In this document: piece by piece, positions 47,146 to 58,200 of the stretch
Layout of the letters: every line of letters begins with the position of its first letter
Position numbering within the stretch: position 1 is the stretch's first letter
NCBI GenBank assembly: GCA_017979445.1
Contig: CM030704.1
Span: 9,965,658-10,029,657, forward strand
Reading direction: 5' to 3'
Origin: Akebia trifoliata
Lineage: Eukaryota; Streptophyta; Magnoliopsida; Ranunculales; Lardizabalaceae
DNA: 64,000 nucleotides
Translations under genes and position numbers: made by a program
The notes under the pieces: model-generated
Database searches by the model: none
Seen by the model: only the letters and a program-made list of their open reading frames with translations
What the model was told of the DNA's origin: nothing

Positions 47146-47223
<78 letters not shown>
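47146..47223. repeat. (TA)n microsatellite
   Basis: About 39 uninterrupted TA units inside the hAT-type element. A short second TA run (47589-47600) lies on the other side of the nested MITE, so the MITE inserted into the microsatellite. The apparent Tyr-Ile reading frame here is an artefact. Confidence 0.95.
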
Positions 47224-47225
<2 letters not shown>

Positions 47226-47588
47226 GAAATGTTCAGCTACAAACATTTTGGCAAAACATTTTTCAAAACATGGGTTAGAGGTTTTGGAATGGGCTGATTT
47301 TTGGTGAGGATGATCTCTACGGTGAGGAGATCATCCTTACCAAACATCAGCCCATTCCAAAACTTCTAGCCCCAGTTTACAAGTTGAAAAATCGTGGACC
47401 GTCCATTTTTTGTAAATCATTTTTGATGGGGTTAGAAGTTTTGGAATGGGCTGATTTTCGGTGGTGATGATCTCCTCACCGTAGAGATCATTCTCACCAA
47501 AAATCAGCCCATTCCAAAACCTCTAACCCATGTTTTGAAAAATGTTTTGCCAAAATATTTGTCAAAATGTTTGTTGCTGAACGGGCCC
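47224..47588. mobile_element. Foldback MITE nested in the hAT-type element
   Basis: 365 bp with long inverted ends: GGGAAATGTTCAGCTACAAA left, GGGCCCGTTCAGCAACAAAC right (inverted). Four copies of TTTTGGAATGGGCTGATTTT in alternating orientation and two internal hairpins (GATGATCTCTACGGTGAGGA against its complement) make nearly the whole element self-complementary. The ends resemble PIF/Harbinger MITEs; the target duplication cannot be read because the target is a TA repeat. Confidence 0.8.
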
Positions 47589-47600
47589 TATATATATATA

Positions 47601-48192
47601 TGTATGTATTTATGTTTTACAACAAAACTTTATATATGTATATATATCGTGTTATGTATTTGTGTCATTCAACAAAATTTTATTTTTTAAACTTTATCTT
47701 CTCTCAACCACCTTCAAACGTGAAGAACCAGACGACGTAACCAAGCACATAACAGTGGTTTCGATTGAACTCTGTAACCACTGTCTACTCTGGCCGACGA
47801 CCATCAGGTACATATTCTCTCTCTCTATCTCTATCTATCTCTTCGATCTGAACCAGTCAGAGTGATTTTTCGAAGAAAATATGTGCGTTTCGACTGTGCG
47901 AACTTCGACACGTCTTTTCCGATCGACGAGCATCCAGGTACATTTTCTCTCTCTCTTTGATCTGAACTAGTCGGAGTGATTTTTTGGATGAAATTTGTGG
48001 GTTTCGATTGTGTGAACTCCCACAGATTGAGGATGATGGTATTTTGTAGGATTTTTTATCAGATCGGATATTATTGGATATCCGATATATTTTTCAGATT
48101 TGAATTCGAATTCGGATAGTATTATTTTTTTTTTCAGATTCTAATTCGGATATAACTCTATCTGATCGGATACCTATCCGTTGACAGTCCTA
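47601..48192. other. Right half of the hAT-type element
   Basis: Contains two similar ~130-bp blocks with TTCTCTCTCTCT, ATCTGAACCAGTC-type and GAGTGATTTTT motifs (about 47810-47890 and 47940-48010), then the TCGGATA-rich subterminal region. No transposase signature. An open frame at 47662-47865 has no recognisable domain. Confidence 0.5.
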
Positions 48193-48706
48193 ACCAATCC
48201 CACCCGGTGATAGCCGGTCTCTACTCTTCTCAAATATTTACATTGTAAAACAACCTAGATCTAGAATAAACGAAAATTACCATTGTTTTTTTTTATCTAA
48301 GTGATTACAATATTTGATTATCTCAAAAATTGGTTGAGAGTGTTCCTTGTGTGAATCTTTTCGCTTTATCTCTGTTAATAGATCTACCTCCGACTTTTGA
48401 AATAAGATTTTATTCCTTTATATCTGGATGTTTTATTAACTTTTCAAGGTGTTTTAAGAATTTATGGATGTTTTTAGAATGAAAACTAAGGTTTGGGGGT
48501 TAGGTATGAACTTGGGGCTTCAGATTTAGGATTTTGGGAAGTATTATGAGAGTTTTTTACCTCTATTTTCTAGGATTTTCCTTTACCCATTAGGTGGTGG
48601 AGACTTCTTTTTTATGGCATCCCGCCAAATGCTAACACAAATCCCATGGTCAAATCTTGAGGTACTAGCTGACATCTTGAAATTTGGACATGGTTCCCTC
48701 TGTTTA

Positions 48707-51700
48707 TGTTAGCGTTCCACGGAACTCGAAAAACCTGATAAGCCAATAATCAACAAATATTGTATATGCAATGTGTCAAAAGTATACAAGGTACGGAAGA
48801 TGGTAAATTGCGAACATCATAGAGTTAGATCAGAGTTGTGCAAAAGGTAAAAATATATAAGATTACAAAAAATTATCTTCACTCTAACATAGACCTATCA
48901 CTCGGCCCAAAAATTATATATACCTTCTAGACAAAATGACTCATAGTGGAAATAATCCCAATGCTCACCAGGTAGTGGACTCTAGTTATTGATCTAACCA
49001 ACCAGACTACACTCGCCTCATGAGCTGTAGACTTTGTAACTAAAAAAATGGAAGGAAAGGGTGAGTAACAATGGTTACCCAATAGGTCCACAAATAATCC
49101 TTATTAATAACCTCACCTAATGTTATCGAATAATCATACTGAATCATTTTAATACATGCAAAGCTTTACAAATTAAACTAGGATTAACTGGTACATATTT
49201 CCAGGTATAAGCAACTAAATAGTTTAAAGGTCCTCATATCATCAGTCATCAATACTCACTATACATTTTCATTCTTATGCAAATATAATTGACAACATTG
49301 AAGGAGTAAAAATGGTATTCAATTTATAATTCAAAATAAAACAACAGATACATATTACACAGTGGTGGAGTAGTGGAATTAGAGAATTGGGATTCACGAC
49401 TAGATCACTCCCAATCGGGATATGATGTTATAATATTATTTTGACTTTTAGTTCTTAATTTTGTGGTCGGTTGCTATACTTAGCACACTTAGTTTACTAT
49501 TTATCTGGTTCAGGCTGGCTGTTTGATGTGACCATAAGCAATGGTCCTCTTTTTTTATATTTTAGAACATTCGACTACTATAGATTATTAGTGATCACTA
49601 ACTAATCATTTTCATCTATGCCTATCAGGCGCTCAAGTGATTCCCAAATATACAATCCCATTTGTATACTACCACCTTTACATTACAAGTTTACTGGTAA
49701 AGATAGAGAGAAATAAACTCAGATTTCAGTTATGACTACTCTCATACGTGTCCCATACCATGTATGAGTTTGGTTGTCCCTACCGTACATCCCAAGATAA
49801 TGCATTGCTCCAGATGATAAGACGCACTATCCCTTTAGGCATTCACAAGCTCTTTGACAGCTCACAATATATATATATATTATTTTTCTTTAAAAATAAA
49901 AGAGAAATTAATATTATAAGGTTGGGAATAGATATCCAGTTCCTACCATGCAACAGTGGCCCATCAGCTTAAAATAAATAATTGAACAAAAACGTAATCC
50001 AGTACCTTGCGATAACATAATTTAAATAAATATGTAATTAGAATCATTATTCCTGGATATCCGTTTACCAACCTACACACAACACACCAATGTAAAATGC
50101 AGCCTTCACCCCTCGGGTGTGATTTTGACATTTTACCATTTTATTCATTTTTTCATTTTTCGATATTTTCACTTTTCAACTTTTCAAACTCAATCATTCT
50201 TTTTCAAGCTTTTAAATTTATTTTGATCATTCAATAAAAAAATTAACAAATTTGAGTTAAAACGGGATCCCAATAAGTGTGCGAAGTCATACTACCAAAA
50301 CTAGGAAAGTTGGTGAAAATTTGGCTTAGTATCGAAATCTCAATTGTTCAAAATTCTTGAAATTGAAAACGAGTTTTTAAAAATGAAAGCCTTGAATACG
50401 AGATTCGACACCATGTAATTTTTATTGCATAATTCAAAATAACGCAAAAGATATTTACTTTTGAAAATCTGACGAAGACGTTAAAATTTACGTTTTGTTC
50501 TTGAAACCAAAATTTGGATTTTGATCCTTTGAGATTTGAATCTTGAAATTATTCCCATTATTTCAAAATGGGAGGTAAAACCTTATCTCATTATAAAATT
50601 TAAAGAAGATATTCACTTAAATGTTTTTAATGAAGTAAAGGGTGTTTAAACATGTATAAGCTGCGGGGAAGTAGAACAAAAAGTTAGATTTTAGTTTGGC
50701 CAAGTTTTTGGGTTTAACAATAGCGTCGTCAGCAAGTTCCAGCTTACTAGAAACTTTGGGTTTTTTGACAAATTTTTCAGGTTTCTCCTTTGTTCTTCGA
50801 ATCCATCGACCTACCCATGAATTTAATGTTAAAACTTGATAAAAATACATCAAATATCTAATTCTAACATAAATTAAAAATCAAATAAAGGATTTCTACG
50901 ATTTATAAGTACAAAACATGTTCGATAAAAATTCTTAAATGCATATTTCGAAATCTACGGTTACCACTAGGAAGTGAAAGTCTTCTATCGAAGTGCGTAG
51001 TTGTCGGATGTGGAAAGCTAGCACAAAAATCAAGATTGAATGGCACAAGAGTCGAGATTGGATTGACTTGGTTGCAAAACGAATGAAGATTTTGCAAAGC
51101 TTTCAACGACGATACTTTTCTTCTCTTCTACAATAAAAGATGAGTCTTTTACTAACGAGATGAAACTCTAAATTGGTGGTACCCAAACTCACTTACTGAT
51201 TTGGATGAGATATTGAAAGAAAGAAATGAAGGTAAAGATCCAAGGTGATGAGAATGTGGAACTCGTCGATACCGGTGACTCTTTTTCTTCGTCGGCGATC
51301 AATTCAGGCTCGTTTGTGATAGAACTTGATGAGAATGGGTCAAACCCTTAGGTTGAGAGTGGGTTGGTGTTTGATTATTTAGAGAAGAAGAGAAAGTGAT
51401 AAAAGAATGCCAACTTTCTTTTAAATACAAATGACTGAGGGCATCTATGTAATTTTTCCATTTGTTTCTAGTTTTGATGGTAACTTGACTATTTGGACTC
51501 GAAAAATGATAAATGAGTATTCCATTTTGAATATTTTTTTATTGTGGACTTAATGGTGTGGTCAAATTTTCCTGATTCTCGTCGTAATTAAAAATTCATT
51601 CTTTTAGGTCCCACTTAATACAAAATTCGAGGATTTTATAATTTTTTCATCCGAGTTCGAATTCGAGTTTGCTTACAGGTTAAAATATATATTTCGATCT

Positions 51701-51843
51701 TTTTGAATCCAATGGTGAAGTTGATCTTCATTGAAAATGAACTTAACAAGATCCAAGTATTTTACCCAAAGTTTTTTTAGAATCTTTTCACAATTTTACT
51801 ATTAGATGTCCTCGAGATACAAATTAAATCTCGGGGTATTACA
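48707..51843 (-). repeat. Tek 3' LTR
   Basis: 3137 bp. Right end CTCGGGGTATTACA, sense start TGTAATACCCCGAG; left end TGTTAGCG, sense end CGCTAACA. Contains a short AT run (49867-49880). No ORF of note; frames at 50617-50853 and 50903-51106 lack domain signatures. Confidence 0.85.
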
Positions 51844-51860
51844 TTCTCCCCCCCTTAATA
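51844..51860 (-). other. Tek polypurine tract
   Basis: Sense strand TTAAGGGGGGGAGAA directly before TGTAATACCCC, the plus-strand primer. Confidence 0.85.
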
Positions 51861-51879
51861 AAAATTTCATCTTCAAAAT

Positions 51880-52201
51880 TAAAATTATACCTTAGTCTCG
51901 GAATAGTTCTGGTACTTAATTTGCATTTCTAACTCTTTTTCCCATGTGATTTTGTCAATGTTGTGGTGCCACCACAATACTTTGACTAAGGAAATAGATT
52001 TGGATCTGAGTTGTTTTACTCTCCTGTCAAGTATCGGTATCGCATCTCTCCCGTATGATACATCATCGTCTACTTCTAACTCCTACAAGTCAATCACATG
52101 TCAAGGATCTAGTACATACCTCTTCAACATGGACAAGTAAAACACGTTGTGAACCTGCTCAAGCTGTGGGGTGATGAGACTGAAAATACAGACTTTGACA
52201 A
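51880..52201 (-). pseudogene. Tek integrase C-terminus with chromodomain-like end
   Basis: Reading minus from 52201: LEQVHNVFYLSMLKRYVLDP, a stop, then ELEVDDDVSYGRDAIPILDR, RVKQLRSKSISLVKVLWWHH and TWEKELEMQIKY. This is the GPY/F-to-chromodomain tail of Tekay/Del chromoviruses, which directs integration into heterochromatin. At least two in-frame stops and a decayed end are visible. It is continuous up to the Sirevirus junction, so that insertion split the gene. Confidence 0.85.
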
Positions 52202-53516
52202 TGTAGAGACCTAGAGGGGGGTGAATAGGACTATATAAAAATTCTTCTAAATGTGAGCACTTAAGAGTAAATGAATTTTTAATGAGTTTGTTAATCAGGG
52301 TGCATTCACCAAATCATTCATGAGACAAGATATTTATGCAAGTTATGATCAGTCATGATGTGCATCCAGATTTGCATGAAGATAAGGAAATTTGAGGCAA
52401 AAATATGAGACACACTATTTATAGTGGTTCAACAACTATGCCTACGTCCACTCCCAAGAGAACCCAAATTGATGGTTCTTTGGTGTTCACTAAAACTGAG
52501 ATTTTTGGTTCACCTTAAATCGCACATAGAATTTTTCGGGTTAATTCCGCAACCCTAAGATTGAGTGGACCACATCTACTCAAAATGCCTGAGTTTTATA
52601 CTTTGGGAACTAAGTAATCTTTGTCACTCAACTTGAGTCCGCAACTCAATCAAGTGCTTGATTTTAAAGAAGAAATCAAGTAAACTATTACAAGAGTATT
52701 TTTGAAATTTAAAATACAAACAATCAAACTCACAACTATGACGATTGAGGTGAGTTTGTTTTTCTTCAGTTCTTCATTACTTCCTTCATCAATGGCTCCT
52801 TGCCTAGCTCGATGTTAGAATGCGACTCTTGAAAGATGGAGTAAGTGGAGCTTGATCAACACAGATGAGGTAGCTTGATATGCATGATTTTGACTATACC
52901 TCACGATTCTTCTTACTTCATTAAGCTTTTTGAAGTGTGCTTATTTTCTTGGGCTTATAAGTGTGCTTCTTTTATAGGAATAGCTCTTAACGGCTTTCTG
53001 TCGGTGGCACCTGATTCCCGTCGGTGGCACCGACCAAACATAATGGTCGAAAATCTTACCGTTGAACATTGTTGGCAGTTTTGTCGGTGGAACCCCCAAG
53101 AGTCATCAGTGGGACCGATAAGCATAATAACGGTGATACCGACATAATTATATTTCTGCCACCGAACGATGGTTCACCAATAAGTTCTGGCGATGGGACC
53201 AATAGGTTGTTCATCGGTGGAACCGATGACTATTCTATCGGTGGGACCGACAAGATTGTGCTTCTGCCACCGATAAATGATATCCCATTTTGTTCAATCG
53301 GTGGCTGGCGGTGGAACCTTCATTCCTGCCTACAGCTTCTGATTCCCTTGAGATAGACCTGTTCTGATGCTCCATGGGTGAAGATATCCCTTGTCCTTGA
53401 TTGATTTTGATATATTATGGATTTGTCGTTGAGTAATGCATACGAATAATGTTTCCAATAGTTACAACATGACATCACACGACTATCCTTGGAATTGACA
53501 AAACATGGTACTAACA
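52202..53516 (-). repeat. Sire 3' LTR
   Basis: 1315 bp, TGTAGAGACCTAGAGG to CATGGTACTAACA on + (sense start TGTTAGTACC). The left 5-mer GACAA (52197-52201) should recur beyond the lost 5' LTR. Bases 52990-53320 hold a cluster of imperfect palindromes such as GTCGGTGGCACCGAC. Confidence 0.88.
52998..53318. repeat. Cluster of TCGGTGGNACCGA palindromes in Sire LTR
   Basis: At least seven full or partial copies: near 53001, 53023, 53082, 53108, 53137, 53213, 53238 and 53300. Each is a short dyad, CGGT(GGN)ACCG. In maize Sireviruses comparable palindromic CACCGG-type repeats occur in the LTR, so this may be the family's regulatory repeat. Confidence 0.75.
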
Positions 53517-53784
53517 ATCTCCCCCTTTGTCAATTACAAGACAAAACCAATCCTAGAATGCCAACTGTGAACCTTTTGTAAAGGTAATCACTTACATGAA
53601 GAGCCCAACAGGATTTTAAACAATATATATCAATACAAAGCAGAAGGACTCTCTAAGAGATTACACATACATTTTCAGATACAATGTAAGACAAGTAGAT
53701 ATCTCCCCCTTACTCCTTGCATTATTCATACATTCTTGCAGTAAAACATGTGTTCACAGGTGGGATTCCTTCTCCCCCTTTTTG
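53517..53784 (-). other. Three polypurine tracts upstream of Sire 3' LTR
   Basis: Sense AAAGGGGGAGAT at 53517-53528 (LTR-adjacent), AGGGGGAGAT at 53701-53710, AAAAGGGGGAGA at 53772-53783. Multi-copy PPTs are a described Sirevirus trait. Between 53785 and 54035 I see only non-coding sequence. Confidence 0.8.
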
Positions 53785-54035
53785 TCAGTGGTTGACAAAG
53801 GATGCAACACCCCAATGCCAACAGTCAAGGAAACCAACTAGCAAAAAATAGTAAGGAAACAGTTGGAGAGGAACACAATAGTGAATATGCCAAAAAGGGA
53901 CAATGCACAATCAGAAACATATATTCATGAAAAACAGGGGCAGGTACAGAAGATAGATAAATACATGACAGGTTATATACAGTCTGACTCAATACAACCA
54001 AACAACAGAACAACAGGAAAATATAACAAAAAGAA

Positions 54036-55234
54036 CTAAGCACTGTTAGAGCTGTCATCGGAGGTGGCCTGCTCGGGTACACAAGCTCGAATAAGAGTCT
54101 TGAGATACCGGTTCATCTTCTTGAGGCGCGACTCCAGACGAGTTTGCCCTTGGACCAAATGGAGCTGGTCGACTTCCAAAGTAGCTAATCGAGACTCAAG
54201 ATCGGAGAAGGGAGCCGGAGGTGGAGTGGGTGTGCCCGGAGGAGGTGGAGTGGTAGCCCGATGGGCAGGACGAGGTGGAGGAGGTGCATCGGGAAGGAAA
54301 ATCCGCATCTTGAAGATAGTGGCAGCGGTAAAACGCTCTTCATGAAGCACTGGACTGGTTTCCGCCTGAAGACCACAGTAAACAGCCAATTAGGAAATGA
54401 GATGGCCATATGGGAGGTTACTAGATGAACGTCCGGACCGTGCAAAATCAACAATTGTATGTAGGAGATAGGTGGCAAGACACATGGGTTGACTGGTAGC
54501 CACACAGTACAGAGTATCGACCATGTGCATTGCCACGTCAGTCTTGTTCCCAGCACGCGGATAGAGATTCGAGGTAAACAGTTTGTGAAGAAGTCTATAC
54601 CGCGGTAGGAGATCCGTGCCACGAATTGCACTGTCCTTGACCCACTGGATGTCCCGATGCCCACAGAGTACATCCATATATGAGTTCCGACGAGTCCCTA
54701 GGTCAGAAATAGGATCAGGATGGCTAACATGAGTGCACGTGATACCCAAGATGGAGGCAATGGTGGCAGCAGTAACATGAGTATTGATCTGATTGGGTGT
54801 GCCGAATGCCACCACATCCAGAGAAGGAGGAAAGTCACGAGAATCCACAATACTGGCATAAAAACGACGGACCTGCGAAGGAAAAACATCACCTCCAAGA
54901 TCCAGAAGTGCCTTCCACCCCATCTGATGTAGTAGATCAGGAATGCCAAATGGGTGCACCACTGTGAGGTCCACGCGGCGTTCACAGACAATGGGGCGGT
55001 CGCGAAGGGACTGCAAGCGCTCTATATATTGGCGCTGATCATCATCAATGCCGACATCGGATGAAGGATGATGACGTGAGCCTTGTGGAGGGGGCAGATC
55101 AACGTTCTCGTCATCAGAGTCTTCGGCCTTAGCAGAGGAGGACGAGGAGGAGGACAGTTGAGTAGTAGAGTCTTCGGCCTTAGCAGAGGATGTCGTTGGG
55201 TCGGTGGAGGTCTCGCTTGGCGACGGCGCACCAT
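54036..55234 (-). pseudogene. Sire ORF3 (env-position ORF, plant transposon protein domain)
   Basis: About 390 codons downstream of pol. The main block (55016-54390) has RRFYASIVDSRDFPPSLDVV, INTHVTAATIASILGI and SGRSSSNLPYGHLIS, which I recognise as the putative plant transposon protein domain found in Sirevirus extra ORFs. One TAA (54390-54392) then leads in the same frame into a Pro-rich stretch (PPPPGTPTPPPAPF) and a coiled coil (LESRLATLEVDQLHLVQGQT), ending at 54036. The N-terminus is Ser/Asp-rich with a duplicated SSAKAEDS; a frameshift near 55200 separates it from an ATG at 55234. I see no clear signal peptide or membrane segment, so env-like describes position only. Confidence 0.7.
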
Positions 55235-55439
55235 GAGGTCACTGATGATCCCAACGGAGATCAGGTCAGGAGAGCAAAGAGAAGTAGCATGGTGGCAAGC
55301 AACAAGAGAGAGAGAGGGAAGGTAGAAGGAAACGAAGCAAGAGGGAGAGTCAAGGCAATGGAATAGTGATAGAAATGAAAGGGCACGAAGAGAAAGTAGG
55401 GAAAAAGGGTTTGAAAATGAAGAGTCGCGTGCTGTTGGT

Positions 55440-55535
55440 CGAAACCGTCAGAATTTGTCGGTTCCACCGACATCCGTCGATGAGCAATTTGGCGGTGGAA
55501 CCGACAAAATACTCATTCTGCCACCGACAGATTTC
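55440..55535. repeat. LTR-type palindromes between Sire pol and ORF3
   Basis: GTCGGTTCCACCGACAT, GGCGGTGGAACCGACA and TGCCACCGACAG repeat the dyad motif of the LTR cluster (52998-53318), here at the pol-ORF3 boundary. The rest of 55235-55700 is non-coding. Confidence 0.75.
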
Positions 55536-55699
55536 TTCTCCAAAATTTTTTTTTTTGGTGAGACTAATATTTCTCAGATTTACCAATAAGGATATATAAC
55601 AATTGGGGCCAATCGAGTGTAAAATGAAGAGCGAGGGTGGGAAGCAATCCAGCATCCCGAGTGCACACAGGCACTCTTGAATGATGTCAGAACGGCCCT

Positions 55700-56110
55700 G
55701 CTCATAAAGAGCAGACCCCAATGGATTTCCTAAGGTGATCAACCTTAAGGAATCTAGGGGCTTAGTAAAAATATCAGCAAGTTGACTTTCAGTCGGGATA
55801 TATTCTAGTCGGATGGTATGTTCTTCAACAAGTTCATGAATGAAGTGATGCCGAATATCAATGTGTTTAGTGCGAGAGTATTGGATCAGATTCTTCTAGA
55901 TATTGATGGCACTGGTATTATCACATAAGAGGCTCATCGTATCTTGAGATATCCCATAATCCGCGAGCATCTGCTTCATCCAAAGAAGTTGGGCACAGCA
56001 ACTTCCAGCGACAATGTACTCAGCCTCAGCAGTTGAGAAGGATATGGAACTTTGCTTCTTACTATGCCAGGCAACTAAACAGTTCCCGATGTAGAAACAG
56101 TCACCACTGG
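55700..56110 (-). pseudogene. Sire RNase H, after a frameshift
   Basis: The RT frame carries the start of RNase H ([14 protein letters not shown]) and then runs out of frame near 56110 in an A-run. The following frame gives FSTAEAEYIVAGSCCAQLLW, LLCDNTSAI and [13 protein letters not shown], with the Asp/Glu positions of copia RNase H. A further in-frame stop lies after NTSAINI. The frameshift is a 1-bp change, recent by appearance. Confidence 0.85.
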
Positions 56111-57385
56111 TGGATTTCTATCACCCATGTTGCCGGCCCAATCAGCATCGGAGTACCCGGCAATGATGGATGATGAATCAAATGGATACCAGAGTCCATT
56201 TTCAGAAGTACCGATGATGTACCTGATAATTCTCTTAACAGCTAGGAGATGAGATTCCTTAGGATCGGCTTGAAAATGGGCACAAGTGCCTACACTGTAA
56301 GATATATCGGGCCTACTGGCTGTAAGATAGAGAAGGCTACCAATCATACTTCTGTAGAGATGCTCATCTACACTCTTACCTGAAGGATCTTTAAAAAGTT
56401 TAAGAGTGGTGCTCATAGGAGTATGGTGAGTTCTGCCAGACTTTAAACCAAATCGATTTACCAAATCTCGCGCATATTTAGTCTGGGAAATGAACAGGCC
56501 ATTCTCGAGTTGTTTAATTTGCAATCCCAAGAAGAAGCTGAGTTCACCAACCATGCTCATTTCAAATTCAGATTGCATAAGGTGTGCAAATTTTTTAGCC
56601 AATCCTTCAGCAGTGGATCCGAACACAATGTCGTCCATATAGATTTGAGCAATGAGGGTGTCGCCACCAATTCTTTGAACAAATAGCGTTTTATCAACGC
56701 TCCCTCTAACAAATTTATGACTGAGCAGAAACTGAATCAGTCTTTCATACCAGGCACGGGGGGCTTGTTTGAGACCGTAGAGAGCCTTTTTTAGTTTGAA
56801 GACTTGGTGAGGATTTTTGGGATCAACAAATCCTTTTGGTTGTTCAACATACACTTCCTCATCTAAGAATCCATTGAGAAAATCACTCTTAACGTCCATT
56901 TGAAATAGTTTGAATTTCATCACACATGCAATGGACATCAAAATCTGAATTGACTCAAGTCTTGCTACCGGGGCAAAGGTTTCATCAAAGTCAATCCCCT
57001 CAATTTGAGAGTAGCCCTGAGCAACCAGACGAGCTTTATTTCGGACAACATTACCAAGTTCATCAGATTTATTCTTATAAATCCACTTAGTCCCAATGAC
57101 ATTCTTATCAGATGGCCTTGGTACAAGCTGCCACACCTGATTTCTATGAAATTGAAGAAGTTCGTCTTGCATGGCTTGGACCCAGTATTCATCATGGAGG
57201 GCTTCATCAATATTTTTGGGTTCCAACTTGGATGTGAAGCACAGATGACTGTTCAATGTCTCAAGTTGTCGTCTTACACAGATGTGAGGGTCTCCAAGGA
57301 TTTGACTGGCGAGATGACCCTTGACAACAGGTAGTGTTTCTAGAACTTGAGACGTTGGGACTGGTAAGGATGTAGGAGGGAACAC
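56110..57385 (-). pseudogene. Sire reverse transcriptase, open frame of ~425 codons
   Basis: The best-kept enzyme in the window. Visible motifs: [68 protein letters not shown], the catalytic box [27 protein letters not shown] and [18 protein letters not shown]. These are characteristic of the Sirevirus branch of Ty1/copia. The catalytic aspartates are intact. Frameshifts at both ends (near 57380 and 56110) cut it from integrase and RNase H. Confidence 0.93.
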
Positions 57386-58200
57386 TCCCCGTCCTCACCT
57401 TCAGTGTTAGAGGGACCATTCTCCTTAATGGGTTGATCATCGATTACCACATTTATGGATTCTTGAATTGTGGAGGTCCTCTGATTAAAAACTCGAAAAG
57501 CTCGACTGTTCGAAGAATATCCCAGAAAAATTGCTTGGTTGATTTTCGAATTAAACTTCCCCAAATGCTCCCTATCTCTAAGGATATAACACTTACTGTC
57601 GAAGACCTTAAAGTGCTTGACACTTGGAATTTTGTTGTTCCATAGTTTATAAGCTGTTTTGTTTAAGCTTGTTCGAAGATATACTTTATTGATGATGTTA
57701 CAGACAGTGTTTACAGCTTCGGCCCACAGACTATTAGGAAGATTCTTACTATGTAGCATGACTATGGCCATTTCTTGAAGAACGCGATTATTTCTCTTAG
57801 CAACTCCATTCTGCTGAGGGGTCTTTGGAGCTAAAAATTCATGTCGAATTCCATGTTCATCGCAGAATTGTGTGAATCGACTATCTTCAAATTCTCCACC
57901 GTGATCACTTCTTATTCTACCAACAACAGATTCTTTTTCTGTTTGGATACGTTTTATGATCTTTTTGAATTCATCGAAAGTATCCGATTTCTCTCTTAGA
58001 AACGTAACCCAAGTGAATCTAGAGCAATCGTCAACGATTACTAATAAATGTCTCTTTCCACCTAGACTTTGTACTTTAGTGGAACCCACAAGGTCCATGT
58101 GTAAAAGTGCTAGGGGTTTCGAGGTTGCAAGAGTGGTTGTCTTTTTGTGGGTACTCCGAATTTGTTTACCAATTTGACATTCTCCACAGACATCTCTCGC
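57386..58200 (-). pseudogene. Sire integrase, catalytic Glu replaced by Lys
   Basis: A stop at 58198-58200 separates it from the GAG-pre-integrase part. After it come CGECQIGKQIRSTHKK (end of the HHCC zinc region), LLVIVDDCSRFTWVTF (first Asp), GRIRSDHGGEFEDSRF (second Asp) and NGVAKRNNRVLQEMA. The third member of the D,D-35-E triad, exactly 35 residues after the second Asp, is Lys (AAG). The tail has VKHFKVFDSKCYILRDREHL and INQAIFLGYSSNSRAFRVFN. It ends in a frameshift near 57380. Confidence 0.9.

Larger units (their letters stand above)
47009..48200. mobile_element. hAT-type non-autonomous element with 8-bp target duplication
   Basis: Body 47017-48192 (1176 bp). Ends TAAGGGTGTCAATGGATA and, inverted, TAGGACTGTCAACGGATA (14 of 18 matching). 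ACCAATCC is duplicated at 47009-47016 and 48193-48200, an 8-bp duplication as made by hAT transposases; related LTRs show the unoccupied site (CACCAACCCCG in T2). Both subterminal regions are packed with TCGGATA / ATTCGGAT motifs, a typical hAT feature. No transposase gene. Confidence 0.88.
46839..48706 (-). repeat. T6: Tat-type LTR fragment, interrupted
   Basis: Begins TGAAAGCGCCCTC like the T2 LTR and follows it through GTTAGGCACCAATCC and GGTCTCTACT to about 48600, then is cut by the Tekay LTR at 48707. A hAT-type element (47017-48192) lies inside. Only the R-U5 side of the LTR is present. Confidence 0.75.
48707..52201 (-). mobile_element. Tek: Tekay/Del-type chromovirus, 3' part
   Basis: A 3.1-kb 3' LTR, PPT and the end of integrase on minus; the rest was displaced by the Sirevirus at 52202 and lies beyond the window. 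Long LTRs, the TGTAATACCCC start and a G-rich PPT fit the Tekay/Del group. Confidence 0.85.

Noticed and set aside
47036..47278. Frame with a Tyr-Ile run
   Set aside because: Translation of a TA microsatellite.
52875..53356. Overlapping + frames in the Sirevirus LTR
   Set aside because: They run through the palindrome cluster and have no family signature.
54064..54345. Gly/Arg-rich + frame opposite Sirevirus ORF3
   Set aside because: Shadow of the proline-rich ORF3 segment.
57005..57334. 109-codon + frame opposite Sirevirus RT
   Set aside because: Antisense shadow of the RT frame.
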